From: Platycnemis pennipes
Taxonomy: Eukaryota; Arthropoda; Insecta; Odonata; Platycnemididae
Direction: 5' to 3'
NCBI GenBank assembly: GCA_933228895.1
Contig: OW121853.1
Span: forward strand, 126,996,133 to 127,060,132
DNA: 64,000 bases
Shown here piece after piece: positions 11,238 through 22,565 of this stretch. The notes beneath the pieces are model-generated. The model did not search any database. It was given only the letters and a program-made list of their open reading frames with translations, and was not told the origin of the DNA. Made by a program: the position numbers and the translations under genes. Position 1 is the stretch's first letter, and each line of letters opens with the position of its first letter.

Positions 11238-11430
11238 CATCTACATCTACGTAATACCCTGCGAGTCACCACGAGGGTGTGTGGCAGGGGGTGAAGATCA
11301 CCAAACATGCACTACTTACATGCATATAAGAGGAATAATACCACCACTTCATGGAGGGACGTTAGGTATAAAAGTCACGTGCAACTGAGTGGTCAGTAAC
11401 TATTTAATATATATCACATTACCAATTTAT
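11238..11430 (-). mobile_element. LINE-A2 3' tail fragment
   Basis: On the plus strand it begins CATCTACATCTACGTAATAC, then TGCGAGTCACCACGAGGG, TGTGTGGCAGGGGGTGAAG, and unique 3' UTR resembling that of the copy at 14566 (CTACTTACATGC, ACTTCATGGAG). Confidence 0.8.
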
Positions 11431-11439
11431 GACCTCTAC

Positions 11440-11895
11440 ATATGCGTAATACCCTGTGAGCCACCACGAGGGTGTGTGGCAGGAGGTGAATTCATGCCAA
11501 ACATGTACTATTGACATGCCACTGGGCTACTACATGGTAACAAGCTAGATAATTAGACCCTTGCAGCTAGATGGTTAGTATCTACATAGTTCATCTGAAT
11601 TGCTCATTACAATATCAATATCAATACAATATCAATACAGCAACAACATGCACCATGCACTACATGCTACTCTATCAATATTTCACCTACGTATCCCTTT
11701 GCTATTCTGCCAATTGTCCTCTCTTATGGTACGTGAGGAAAATTACATTTAACGGTACTACAAAATATCTCTCTAATCTTGTTAATCTGATCAAACCTAG
11801 CATAATACGCAGGTACTCTTAATATATATCTAACATCATCTTCAAGCAAATCAGCTCCGAATTTACTCAAAAGGCCTAGCCTAAATTTGAACAGC
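11440..11895 (-). mobile_element. LINE-A2 fragment with 3' UTR and decayed RT C-terminus
   Basis: The tail (ACATATGCGTAATACCCTG, GTGTGTGGCAGGAGGTGAA) is followed on the plus strand by the reversed 3' UTR and the reversed C-terminal codons corresponding to KIREI and ATCATCT-type sequence near 11765-11845. It lies directly behind another copy of the same family in the same orientation, so two independent insertions or a tail duplication are stacked here. Confidence 0.75.
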
Positions 11896-12440
11896 ATGGG
11901 TCCTTCTCGTCAATCCACGATTTCCTAGCATTTTTGAATCATCTCTGCGAGGGAGGGAAACGCAGAGATGGGCGTCTTTCCATAGCGTCTTAGTAAAAAA
12001 GTTTCCCATTATGACGAAATAACAACCGATGAGCATTGATCTACACTGCGTCTCCGTCATTAATTTGGCCAACAAAGAAAGCGTGGAAGATCCGAATATT
12101 TTATGAAACGATTGAAATATTGTTGGTAAGATAGAAAGAAGTGTAAACGTGGGCATCTACTTGCCATTAGATCGGGATTGCATTGCACACACTTTGAAAT
12201 GTATCAACCCTACTTCCAAGTCTGAAAACCATTGTAAAATAAATTCTGTTCGAATTTCCATCAGAAGATATTGCAACGTAAAATTTCAATGTACCGTTGT
12301 TCAACATTAAGGTTGCTTTTTGGTAGATGGTGGTAGAGCTCACCCCGTGCTAAGCAATTGGCATGTGAAATTCACAGATTCAGGGAAGGGGGCCAATGGC
12401 TTTCCCAGGGCCACATGAGATTTCCAACGAAGTTCTGACT
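11896..12440. other. No recognised feature
   Basis: Unique sequence. A 91-codon minus-strand frame (11881-12156) has no domain motif. Confidence 0.4.
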
Positions 12441-12449
12441 CGAAGGAAA

Positions 12450-12783
12450 TTGGGGATCGGGTTGGTATGGTGGCTAGAGTACTGGCCTCCCATCCCAGCC
12501 CGTGTTCGAATCCCGGCGTATTTTTTTTCAATGGAAAACCGGTCCCCACTATAATGCCTAGTGGAGGGCATTTCAAGTTCAATACTCCGTCCGTCGGATG
12601 GGACGTCAAGCCGTGGTCCCCTTGGCGCCTTTCGTTAAGAGTAGGCCAATGCCGACGCCGGGTTTCTCTCCACCCTTCCTCCGTTTCCTGAAAACTCCTA
12701 CCATTACCCAATTACCCACCTATCCTAAAAGGCGCAAATGACCTCAGCTGTCGGTCGCCTCCCCTAAATAACCAACCAACTAA
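12450..12783 (+). mobile_element. SINE-1 (tRNA-derived), copy 1
   Basis: A tRNA-like head has an A-box at 12471-12485 (TGGCTAGAGTACTGG) and a B-box at 12504-12514 (GTTCGAATCCC). The body includes AAAACCGGTCCCCACT, CCGTCCGTCGGATGGGACGT and CTCAGCTGTCGGTCGCC. A nearly full-length reverse-oriented copy lies at 40920-41254. A candidate 9-bp target duplication CGAAGGAAA occurs at 12441-12449 and 12784-12792. SINEs have no protein and use the LINE machinery of the host. Confidence 0.85.
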
Positions 12784-12792
12784 CGAAGGAAA

Positions 12793-12918
12793 AAATTCAC
12801 CGGGATTTTAGGTGAGGGTGTCCTAAAAGGCCCTATCTGGATTTGCACGGGATTTGAACACGGAACGCTCCGGTCGGTAGTTCAGCGCTCTACCCACGAT
12901 GCCACCACGACCTTCAAC
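12793..12918 (-). mobile_element. Second tRNA-derived SINE (SINE-2), partial
   Basis: The minus strand gives a tRNA-like head: GGTCGTGGTGGCATCGTGGG, A-box-like GTGGGTAGAGCGC near 12890-12908, and B-box GTTCAAATCCC (complement of 12849-12859). It runs toward SINE-1 with a GGTGAATTTTTTCC end, a motif also found after the SINE-1 head. It lies head-out next to SINE-1 and abuts its target duplication. Confidence 0.6.
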
Positions 12919-14099
12919 TGACATAAAAAAAGATTTCAAATTTTATTAGCAGCTGGAATATTATTTTCAGGACTGTATACAGGAATCTGTATCGTTCAGT
13001 AATCACTATGGAGTACCCTTGCTAATACATGTTTCAGGAATGGAGCGGCAGGATCCTGAGCCGCTTCTCTTGTATGTACCCTCGCCTTCGTGTGTATTGT
13101 CAGGGTGCGTTTAGCGGACCGCGCTCTTCGGAGACGGCGTCCGACCCTTCTCCTCGCTCAGTGGCTGCCTGAATCCTTTCATTCCAGAACCCCATCACAC
13201 TTATGACAAGGGGAAACGAAAGTCATGGTCGTTTTACGTCCCGAATGAGAGTGAACAGGCGCAAGGCGAAGCGAGGGCACACGCCATGATGACCAAGAGA
13301 ACGTGGCAATGGCGACGGAATGCGACCGAATGCGCCCTCCCGTCTCACACATCCTGATTTAATCTCTCTCCGACGCCTTTATTCCCACTCGGCTGTCTTG
13401 CAGGGAAGCGGGAACGGCGTCTTAGCTCTCTTCGCCCTCTTCGTTATTACCCGCTTGCGACACACGGTTGTAATTCCTCGTTTTCCCATTTCTCCGGTCG
13501 CACCGCTGAGGGCGCCTCCGGACAAGATACCGAGCAATTATCTTTATAAATCTCTCCTCCGTGGAATGCGTTTCTTCATTTGATTCCAAATTCTAATCAA
13601 GCAACGGATATATATTCGCAGAATATAGTTTTCCAAAGTTATTTTCGTTTAAAATTGTGAATAATGTCTCTTGTAAAGGCTTCAATTTATACTCGTAGAT
13701 TTTTGTACGTTTTAACTTGGACAATCGTTGGTTTTGAAAAGCAGTTCGTGGAGAAAAACAGCTCTCTCCCAACCTTCTCTCCTCAGAATTTTCCAAAATA
13801 ATTTGCAGCCTACTAGAAAGAGATAGAGGCCATTATGTGGGTTTCTGAATTACAATTCAATTATGATGTATCTTCGTGAACAATTAGTGGCTTCCACTTA
13901 TATATTCCAATCCGCCTCTTCGATTTCACGTTTCCACTTTTTCTCTGTCGTCAGTCGAATGATCTGCTCTCGCCTGGAAAATCCCACAATCCACCACGGG
14001 CAGCCGTCGCTACGATGCCAGCCTCATTCTCCTCAATCCTTTTCCTGTGCGATGCTTTAATTCTTAAATCAATCGGCGGCGATTTTTCTTTGCAATTTA
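12919..14099. other. No recognised gene; GC-rich patch at 13060-13550
   Basis: The GC-rich part has a plus-strand open frame at 13320-13583 without recognisable domains. The flanks are AT-rich. Nothing supports a specific gene. Confidence 0.4.
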
Positions 14100-14235
14100 A
14101 CAGTATGTGACCCTATTATCTAGCATGTTTCCAAGTATTAGCCTAGTAGCATGCCAATAGTGCATGTTTGGTGATCTTCACACCCTGCCACACACCCTCG
14201 CGGTGGCTTGCAGGGTATCGCGTGGATGTAGATGA
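14100..14235 (+). mobile_element. LINE-A2 3' tail fragment
   Basis: The family 3' end reads AGTGCATGTTTGGTGATC, CCTGCCACACACCCTCGC, GGTGGCTTGCAGGGTATCGC and GGATGTAGATG. The preceding 45 bp also match the 3' UTR of the copy at 23560. Confidence 0.8.
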
Positions 14236-14239
14236 AGTG

Positions 14240-14565
14240 TTGCAGTGGAGAAGGAAGCGAATCCACTGGAGAATACACCCTACTCCGTCGGCCCTCCCTC
14301 CACAGCGAGGCGCCAGTCCCCGGCGCCTGTCTCCTAGGCCAGGCGCCTTTGTTAACGGGGGGGTGGCGATTTGGACGGGAGACGACGTGTTAATGAGTTA
14401 ATTAGCGAGGGGTGCCTCTAAATGCGGCGCCCCAACTGACTTCCCCGCGGATCGGTCGTGTGTGTTTCGCAGCCTCGCCACCTGCAGCGCTCTCGTCGGC
14501 TGCTCTGAAGCGACACTCGGGTTCCTTTTATGGGGTGCAGCTCGTTCTTTAGGCGACACCGTCTT
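14240..14565. other. GC-rich stretch, no recognised feature
   Basis: GC-rich with a GGGGGGG run at 14357-14363. It separates two LINE-A tails. No motif supports a gene. Confidence 0.4.
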
Positions 14566-14689
14566 CATCTTATAAATGATACCCTGACAGCCATCTCGAG
14601 GGTGTGAGGTAGGGGTTGAAGATCACCAAATATGCACTACTTACACGCAACTAGGGCAACAATGCTACTACTTCATGGAGTAATATGTA

Positions 14690-16039
14690 CAGGGTGCGGC
14701 AACATAACTTACTGTTTTAAAATGCGCGCCATTCAGTCGGTAAATATCGTAGCGGAGCGCTAGTGGTCTCGTTCGAGTGGCGTGACTATAAAGTTTTGTT
14801 CCCACAAAGTTCAGTTGCCATCATGCGTTGGAACCAAGGAGAGTTCTCTACTCTCCTTCGTTGGAACAGTGAGGAGCGTGCGTTTGCCGTTGCGGCCTAT
14901 TTTTCGAGCGGATGTTCTGCGATCGCAACCCAGCGCGCTTTTCGGAATCGCTTTTATTTAGCCCCATTGTCCCCTGTCCCGGACCGGAAGTCAATTGTTA
15001 CATAGGTCACTATGTTCAGACAAACTGTAAGTGCGACAAGACCAAAAACTGGAGTCTCTAGGCCTATTAGATAACCTGAGAACATTGAGGCAGTGAGAGC
15101 TTCAATTTTGCAGTCACCACGGCGTTCGGCGCGCAAACATGCGTCTGCCCTTGAACTTTCCGATCGTCCTGTGAGGAGAATTCTTCTTGATGATCTTCAT
15201 TACCATCCTTACAAGATGGCGACTGTGCAGGAACTTTCTGAACGTGACTTCAATTCTCGGAGGAACGCGTGTGAGGTTCTTCTCGAAATCGTTCCTGAGG
15301 ACGCTATTGTTTTTTTTAGTGATGAAGCCCATTTCCATTTGTCTGGATCCGTCAACAAGCAAAACATGTGCTACTGGGCAGACACCAATCCTCGAGAATT
15401 GCATCAAAGGCCTTTGCATTGACCTAAAATCACAGTGTGGTGTGCAATTTCCTCAGCTGGGATTGGTCCCTGGTTCTTTGAGGAAAATTAAGTCACAGTG
15501 ACAGTGACTGCAGACCGGTATGTAAACATGTTGCAGGAATTTTTTTTCCACGGCTAGATGAGTTGGACTTAGTGGAAATTTGGTTCCAACAAGACCGTGC
15601 AACGGCTCACACTTCAAGAGCATCGATGGCTGTTTTGAGGGAACACTTCCCAGAGCGCCTCATCTCAATTAGGGGCGATCTGGAGTGGCCGGCCCGCTCT
15701 CCCGATTTGGCCCCTTGTGATTTTTTTCTATGGGATTTTTTGAAATCTCGTGTTTATGTGAACCGTCCAAGGACCCTACAAGCTTTGAAGACCAACATCC
15801 AGGAAGAAATTGCCAACATGACCCCTCCTATGCCGGCAAGAGTCTTGACAAACGCCAGACATCGGTTTACTCAGTTTATGGAGAATGGGGGACGTCACCT
15901 ACCTGATTTGATCTTCCAAACTATGTAAAACAGAACTTTTGATATGTGCCTACATTATAAAAAACAAATAAAAAATTTCTGATTCCTACAATGGGTTTTA
16001 TTAAGTTTTGAAAAAAGGAATTTATGTTGCAGCACACAG
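14690..16039 (+). mobile_element. Mariner-type element (DD41D), near full length, inactive
   Basis: Bounded by imperfect terminal inverted repeats: CAGGGTGCGGCAACATAA at the left end against CTGTGTGCTGCAACATAA read inward from the right end, with similarity over about 33 bp. A TA dinucleotide lies immediately outside each end (14688-14689, 16040-16041), as expected for Tc1/mariner target duplication. The element is about 1.35 kb and carries one transposase gene, broken by stops and a frameshift. It sits inside a LINE-A tail. Confidence 0.9.
14823..15928 (+). pseudogene. Mariner transposase (DD41D class), disrupted
   Basis: The DNA-binding part begins MRWNQGEF, followed by ERAFAVAAYFSSG and TQRAFRNRF (helix-turn-helix region). 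The linker contains PVPDRKSIVT, and the catalytic domain follows. First Asp: SDEAHFHLSG near residue 165. Second Asp: WFQQDRATAH. Third Asp: SPDLAPCDFFLW. I count 41 residues between the second and third Asp, hence DD41D, not the DD34D of classic mariners. It ends NGGRHLPDLIFQTM and a stop at 15926-15928. Disruptions: in-frame stops at 15003-15005, near 15071, at 15420-15422 and near 15488, and a frame change in the T-run near 15541-15550. The second Asp motif reads QQDRA where QQDGA is common. This is a dead copy. Confidence 0.9.
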
Positions 16040-16151
16040 TATTAGATATGAGGCTCGTACAACTTGACGGATAGTGTCTACATAGTAATGAAGGGATTCC
16101 TGGCTGAAATCACATTTCTATGTGGATAGCTAATGTATAATAACACTCAAG

Positions 16152-17075
16152 AGGGGGAAGGGGGCAAAAGAAATCGGAATCATTTTGCAGAGCGCGGTCC
16201 ATTTGTAATACAGACTTCGGCTGCTAGGGGTATGCAGCTCTAACCCTTCTGCAATCATAAAGACATACGCGGCAACGTTGGAAGAGGCTCTTCGTTGTGC
16301 CTGTGAAACTTATCGTGCACGTACTGCCGTTTTGTGCACGTCACGTTTTTTGGCACGGCGTATTGTCGTGAACAATCCGCGGTCGTGAAATTTTCCTTCC
16401 TGCTCGGGAAAAAAACACTGCAGAAACTGCTTTCATGCTTACAAAGCTTACAAAGATAATTCCTTAGGAAAAACCCTAGTGTATGAGTGGTTTGCTGGTT
16501 TAAGAAGAGGAGAAATGTCAAATGTGTATATTTCTCGCACCCGGGCCAATGAAAATGTCGGAAAAATTAACGAACTTGTGCACGAAGAGTGATGGCTGGG
16601 CAGTGATGAACTATCTGAGTTGTCTTGGCTGTTACAGAGCCCAGTTTAACGGATTTGTACTTAAGAGTTTAAAACGGGACAAGCGGCGACCAAATTTGTG
16701 CCGCGTTTGCTGACGTTGGAGTTAAAAGGATATTCACTTGGAAACATGCCGTAGGCTGAAGTAGCATTGCCCGACTCTCATTACTTGCCTGATTTGGCAC
16801 CTTGTGACTTTCTTCTGTTTCCCCGAATAAAAACAGACTTGAAAAGAAAATTTTTTTCTGATATTAGCATAGCGGAACAAGAAACGATGGAGGCTGTGAA
16901 AGGCATTGGAGAAGATGAATTTCAGAAAGTGTTTTGGAAACTAAAATTAAAGGTTGGTCAAGTGCATTCACTCAAATTGAGAGTATTCTGAACGTGAATA
17001 ATGTTTGTATCTTGAATAACACTAATGACAACGGGTTCGAAAGAGTGATTCCGATTTCTTTAGGTACCACCTTGT
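16152..17075 (+). mobile_element. Second mariner-like element, deleted and decayed
   Basis: The ends share AAAGAAATCGGAATCA in inverted orientation (16168-16183 and complement of about 17045-17060) within a longer imperfect repeat. Its length of about 0.92 kb is shorter than a full mariner (about 1.3 kb), so internal sequence is lost. It starts only about 110 bp after the DD41D element, making a mariner pair. The target-site dinucleotide is not clear. Confidence 0.75.
16378..16991 (+). pseudogene. Mariner transposase remnant (SETMAR-like type)
   Basis: The N-terminal part reads across frames as AYKDNSLGKTLVYEWFAGL and then SRTRANENVGKINELVHE, the paired helix-turn-helix region of DD34D-type mariner transposases. 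The C-terminal part (16767-16991) contains LPDLAPCDFLLFPRIKTDLK, which holds the third catalytic Asp, followed by the usual amphipathic tail. The segment with the first two Asp residues is deleted or unrecognisable. It belongs to a different mariner lineage from the element at 14690. Confidence 0.75.
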
Positions 17076-17700
17076 AAATTTTCAAATAAAAGATAACTTG
17101 CAGCGATATTATTACTTAACAAGCTATTTAGAATTTATTAGTTACGTACCCTGCATGTGAAGTTTCATGAGTAAATTTTGAGTGACGCCGCGTCGCGTGT
17201 GTAGTTACCCAAGTCCCCGAAGGGAGCGCATGTGTTTTCGTGTGTCGTGTTTCAAATGTTTTTCGGAGATGAGGCGAAAGAGGAGTCCGATGAAAGGGCA
17301 GACGGGAGGGCAGTCGCTCAAGAGGAGCCAGGGCGGCTCAAGAGAAGCGAACTGAGGTGGAGTTCGGCCTTCGGAAGCGGAGTGTCTCAGCTAGAGGCAT
17401 GGAGGCGGTGGATTTCGTTGGATTCCTGTGGAGGAGGGAGATTTCTCAGGATCTCAACGGCGTGAAGGAATCAGGAGGAAGCGACTGAACTGGGTGAGTG
17501 AAAAACACTCAGCCTTGGAAACTTTAAGGAGGGGGAAAGTTCCGTCGCGTACGTGTTGACATCCTCGTAACTTGTAGTTCGCACGTACGAGTGGTGGGAA
17601 GGTTGATATTATTCATTTTGTGTGCAGCGGTGTAAATAGAAAGGGACCGCGACATAAAATGTTTCCGTGACTAGATCGAATTCAATACCTGTTAAGCGGG
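17076..17700. other. Possible untranslated exon; otherwise nothing recognised
   Basis: A GC-rich stretch at 17200-17500 contains a 77-codon open frame (17232-17465) of low-complexity, Arg/Glu-rich composition. It is followed by GGGTGAGTGA near 17490, a good match to a splice donor. A first exon is possible but unsupported by any domain. Confidence 0.2.
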
Positions 17701-17998
17701 CCCAACCAAGACGATAGGGGGATATGGGGTGTTCAATTCACCCGCTGGCCAAAGAGATCAAACCTCACCCCATTTGAACCCTAGCATTTTCTACAATCCA
17801 CCCCCTCCTCTTTTTCTAACCGAGTTCCGAGTGTTCCAGTTGAACGCGACCCTAATCCAACACCCGTCTGAGACCCATAAACTCGGCTCCTTCGGACTCC
17901 ACGAAATCTCTGGTTCATGCCTTTCATTCGCCACTTCCCCATTAAACCCCAATCCATCCTAAGGTACCAAGCTGCGAACCTAGAGCTTCACACCGGCT

Positions 17999-18500
17999 CT
18001 AGACTCCCCGCGAAGACGGCTGAACTCGGAGCATAAAGTCCTTCATTGAATCCAATATCTCCTCGGGCCTCCGATTCACGTCGTCGTTGGTGCCGACATG
18101 GGCAAAGATGGTTTGCAGCTTGGAGCAGTTCATGCCGCTAACCACTGCATTCAACGAACTCGACACCTGGAGCATTGTACCTCCCTGTTTAAGCTAAGAG
18201 GTCGCCCGATCCTCACCTCCTTCCCTTTGGGATTGACCACCTTCTTCCCCACGGGACCTGGCACGCATATGGGCGTTACACGCCGGACATTGGAGCTACC
18301 TATCACAAGAATCATTACCTCCGGTTTCTCAGACAGCCTCTCAAGATGAAGTGCTCATAGGACTGCCATCTTATTTATTACTCCTTTCACTCGGAATTTC
18401 ACTTTTCTCTCACTTCGCTCGGCTTGAAGGACCTTTTCTTAATCGACACCGCCTCTACTTCACAACTGGCATCATCTCTAGCACATGAGCTGCTCCAAGC
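17999..18500 (-). pseudogene. SGNH-hydrolase (esterase) ORF1 remnant of a CR1-like LINE
   Basis: The minus strand encodes EKPEVMILVIGSSNVRRV, then a connecting segment, then after a frame change KLQTIFAHVGTNDDVNRRPE and EEILDSMKDFMLRVQ before a stop at 17999-18001. VIGSSNVRR sits where the block-I GDS motif of SGNH hydrolases is expected, and HVGTND matches the block-III GxND motif. SGNH-type esterase domains are known in ORF1 of CR1-like non-LTR elements, so a LINE ORF1 is the best reading. The upstream part to about 18500 (SIKKRSFKPSEVREK) is in decayed frames. The first motif has Ser in place of Asp, so catalysis is doubtful even apart from the frameshift. Confidence 0.6.
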
Positions 18501-18559
18501 ACATCGTGGATACGATTTGTGGAGTTCATTCACAGTATTGCTCTCTTCCCAGAGCAGGA

Positions 18560-21500
18560 AATTAGATTTGAGCACATCATGAAGGTTTCTTTATTGCAGC
18601 TATTCTTGTCATTATTCTAGCTACTTCCTCGGCTTATATTTTTTTTCGAGTCAAATACACTGTAGTCGTTATTCGTGCGTGATTATTAGGGCCTGACATT
18701 TATGATGATTTAAACTCAAAGATTGGTCCAAACATTGCCCAACATTGGTCCTTTTTTTTAATGAGAACTTTGGTGTTTTCCAACCCAAATATCGGTGTTT
18801 TTAGTCACGGCTACACAGGATATAATTTGTAAGTAAACAGTAAATACAAGTAGCAACACACTATTGCAGAGTAGAATGGATATAAAATACTTGAATTGAT
18901 GCTCGATAAACAAATTGAATCACTCAAGTATCGCAGCATTGCAATGTTTTGCTGGATCACTCAGTTTGAGAAGAAGTTCTGGTAACTGGGTCGACACTCG
19001 CGGCAAAATTGACAAAATGTAATCTCTAGAGGCATTACAATGTGACAGATGACTGATATGACGATGAATAGTAGTGCATCCAGAAAAAATTCATTCCTCT
19101 TTCATTGAAATAACATGCCCCATAAGTTGTAATTTTGTCTTGCACGTGGCGTTGGGTTCAACGAGTTATGTCATAGGGACGACATTCATGTCAAAATTAA
19201 CTCGTTTTTGCCGAATGACAAAAATTACCTCTTCCAATAACCGACGAAATTCCGTATGCTTTTTACCGTTGTTCAGCAATGGCGAAAAAATCACTTGCTT
19301 AGCGATACACTTGCTATAAGCCATACTCGTTTTAGTGGAATATTGCTGTACTTGATTTTTCTTAACTTCAATTATGTCGTTGATCAACTTCCTGACCTCT
19401 GACCTATCCAACTTTGCCATAGGAATATTTTTGCTTTCAGAAATAGAATGACAAGTCTTTTTTCGAGGTTTTCCCGAAATTTATTTCCATTTCTCTTCTT
19501 AGCAACACCGGAGACAACAGACTTCACGTCTGGCTTTTGGCTTTTGGGAAAATGAAATCGTAAGTGAAACCGATTGTATTATCGAACATGTCATAAAAAT
19601 TGATGCAACGAGATTCAAAAATCTTGTTGCAATGGATACTACTGCTGAATGTGGTTAGCATATTTTCGTGTTTATCCGCATTTGGGTGGTAATATTGCGG
19701 AATGTGCGACTTTCGATACGACCTTTGATCATTTGTGTCAATTCAAGAGACTTTCGAGCGCGTATTCTTTTCAAGTGCGATAGTGTGACGATGGAAATCG
19801 ATTTATAGATAACAGTCGGACAAACTGCTCTGTAACTCTATATAAACTACTATATGGCCCGTCATAAATATCTGCTCAAAATGAAAAAGATATTTTCGGG
19901 ATTTTATCAGGCAGTCTTTTATTTCAGAATGACCTCAGTAATAATATTCATGCCTTTGATAAGCAATTTTCACAGACAGGGTTTACTTCAATTGTTCGTG
20001 CTCCTTGGCCAGATTTTACCTAGAATTAATAATAATAATAATATTAATCATCTTAATTTACTCTGGGACATTTCTGTTCCATGGAATATGAAGAAAATAA
20101 TATGCGTAAATTAATTCAATTGCTCAGCCTTTGCAGGACATTTTCTATAGGTAATTGCGTACGAAGTAGAAGAATTGGTTCGAAGTAGGTCTTACAAACA
20201 TTGTATAAAGGTACATACATTTTGCAACAAGTCATAACCATAACAAAACAGAGAGTTTCAAGAGCACAAAAAGGAGATATGTTGAAGAATCAGTCAGAAT
20301 AATTTTAGATATTTTTGCTTTAAACAGTTTGACACTTTTTACAGAATTAAAAATGAATGTCAATGAGTTCCATAATTTGCTTGAAGAAATTGAAAATGAA
20401 TTTTCATGCACATTAACCTGAAAAGGTTGGATGAAAAGAGCCTTAATCTTTCGAGTAATGCGTTTTTCTGAGTAAATATTGATTTTTTTTGACTGTATAG
20501 GTTGGACGGTAATTAAGTTTTAAGCATTTTATACATGAATGTTGCTTTCATTTTATCTCGTCTTTGCTCTAGTCTAGGCCAGTTCAATGATTTATAATAT
20601 GATGTGACATGCACACCGTAGCTTACATCGAAAACAAAGTGAATACAGGATATATTTTGAAGTCATTGTAAATTCTAATTTAAGTCACCGGTTATTTCAG
20701 AATACACTACTGAACGATAATATAAGTGCGGAAACAATAGCACTTGTAGAGTTATATTCTGCCGTAATCTAGTAGGTATTAAAAATGCCTAAAGTGCTCA
20801 AATCTAATCTAATAATACCAATACTATTATAAAAACGGGTACCCGTTCTTTTAGGATGTCGAATCAGGAAGTTATTCCAGGCTACTCCCTGGATTACTGT
20901 ATGGGGGTGCGCCCAGATCTTCGCGTGAGTCATATGTTTAAGTAATGGATTTCCGGAGTTTTTCCGGGCTATCACCCAGTGGCTTAGGGGAAATGTCCAA
21001 TCGTGTGTGCTCCGTGAGGTAAAATTGCTATCCTACTCTGCGTCTTGTATCATTGATTAAGATATTGGAGCACATTATATAGTCTGGTGCCTTCCAAACT
21101 CATCTAGCCCTTAATCCCAAGCTGTTGAACAACCGTCGAAATTATCAAATAAAGAAGCCAACCAATTAAGTATATTTCTAATTTGGAATTTTTCATAAAA
21201 ATTCATGTAGCCGATGTAATCGATCGTTGTATTTATTAGGTACTAGTTAAGATTAGACGTACCTGTAGATGATGGCTATTCTTTTAAAATAGTCGTGCCT
21301 AATAGTTTATAAGTGAAAATATACTTAGTTGGTTTGTTTCTATGTTTGAATATTAATTTCCGCGTTGCTACACCATGGGTAACATCAAAATTATAGTGAC
21401 TACCGTTGTCTTCATATGATTTCAGAGCCTCTTGTAAAAAGTATCACATGCAAAAAATGAAACACAAAAAGCTTTTAAACGAACCAAAGATGTGATATCT

Positions 21501-21839
21501 GCTGGACATTAAATGAATGTAAGTCCTGACCCAAATATTAATATTATTTATGGTGTAAATTAAGTTACCAGAATCTACATGGAGAACAAATTTTTGCGGT
21601 TAACTGGTGTTGCTATAGATAATTATAGAATTAAAATGAGGTCAGCAAGGCTCCTGCTTAAATTATTAGGCATACATTTTTTAAGTGCCGTAATTACATT
21701 CGTGTGCCGGCCAGAAATATCATTTCAGATGGAACATGACAGACCTTTCGGTGGCCTATCAATTATTAAAGGTCAATGTGTTAGACAAACAAGTGTTACT
21801 GAAATAGGGTGGAGAGCATCGCTTAAGAATGGAGGGGTA
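18560..21839. other. Long stretch without recognised gene or repeat
   Basis: AT-rich sequence. The best open frame is on the minus strand at 19166-19420 (84 codons, Lys/Glu-rich, MAKLDRSEVRKLINDIIEVK). It looks protein-like, and upstream minus-strand codons continue with decay toward 18940, so it may be an old transposon or gene fragment, but I recognise no family. Other short frames carry no motif. Confidence 0.4.
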
Positions 21840-21892
21840 CATCTACACGATACCTTGCAAGCTACCACGAGGGAGTGTGGCAGGGGTAGTAT
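21840..21892 (-). mobile_element. LINE-A 3' tail, about 50 bp only
   Basis: CATCTACACGATACCTTGC, then AGCTACCACGAGGGAGTGTG and GCAGGGGTAG. This is a very short, 5'-truncated insertion of the family terminus. Confidence 0.75.
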
Positions 21893-22565
21893 TTATCTTG
21901 AAGTTACTGCAATATAGTGCCTGTGGGATAATCTTAGGAAGCCTGATAAAATATTCCATTATTGTTTCAGAGAAGCCAGATGATTGATATTGGCTTTTGC
22001 GGAATAATTCGGAATAATGACTCGATTTAAATGTTCCCTCTGTTGTCTTATATTCCGCTTTTTCCGTTCTCCTCATCCAATTAACTGGAGCAACTCCCTT
22101 TGTGAAGGCCTCGCGGTTGCAGCTCTTCAATTTCCGTTTTTAAGTGACGGCGGATTAGCCGAAGGGGGAGGGGGGGGGGATCCACCCCCTTTGCCATTTT
22201 GCCGAGGAAGCCATCGATTCGCCCTCCCGCTCCTCGCTTGTTCGATTCGACCCGGCCCTGGGAGCCTGTCTGTCATGGAAGCGTCGAGTGGCTGACCTTG
22301 GCCCGACGACCACTGGCGCCTTCCAGGAGTCATCTCTCTACGGTGTCACGCGGCCAGTCCCCGAATGCACGCGGGCTTTCTTTCGCGTCGAGTCGACTGG
22401 CTTTTGTTCTGGGAGCATTGACCAAAATGCCACGCGTGAAAAGAAAACAATAACGAAACGCCGCAGGTTTAGTGAGGAGCAGTCGATGCACCTTTCACAC
22501 ATCTAAAAACGGCTGTAGAGAGCATTTTCGCAAATGTTTGTGGTGCAAGGGTTTATCTATAAGAG
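21893..22565. other. GC-rich patch at 22130-22450; no recognised gene
   Basis: Contains a G-run at 22166-22180 and overlapping frames on both strands typical of GC-rich shadows. No domain motif is visible. Confidence 0.4.

Larger units (their letters stand above)
14566..16105 (-). mobile_element. LINE-A2 3' tail split by a mariner insertion
   Basis: The tail (GATACCCTGACAGCC, GTGTGAGGTAGGGGTTGAAG, TATGCACTACTTACACGC) runs from 14566 to 14687. It resumes after the mariner at 16042 with TGTCTACATAGTAATGAAGG, the normal continuation of the family's 3' UTR. The nesting shows that the LINE tail was in place before the mariner inserted. Confidence 0.7.
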
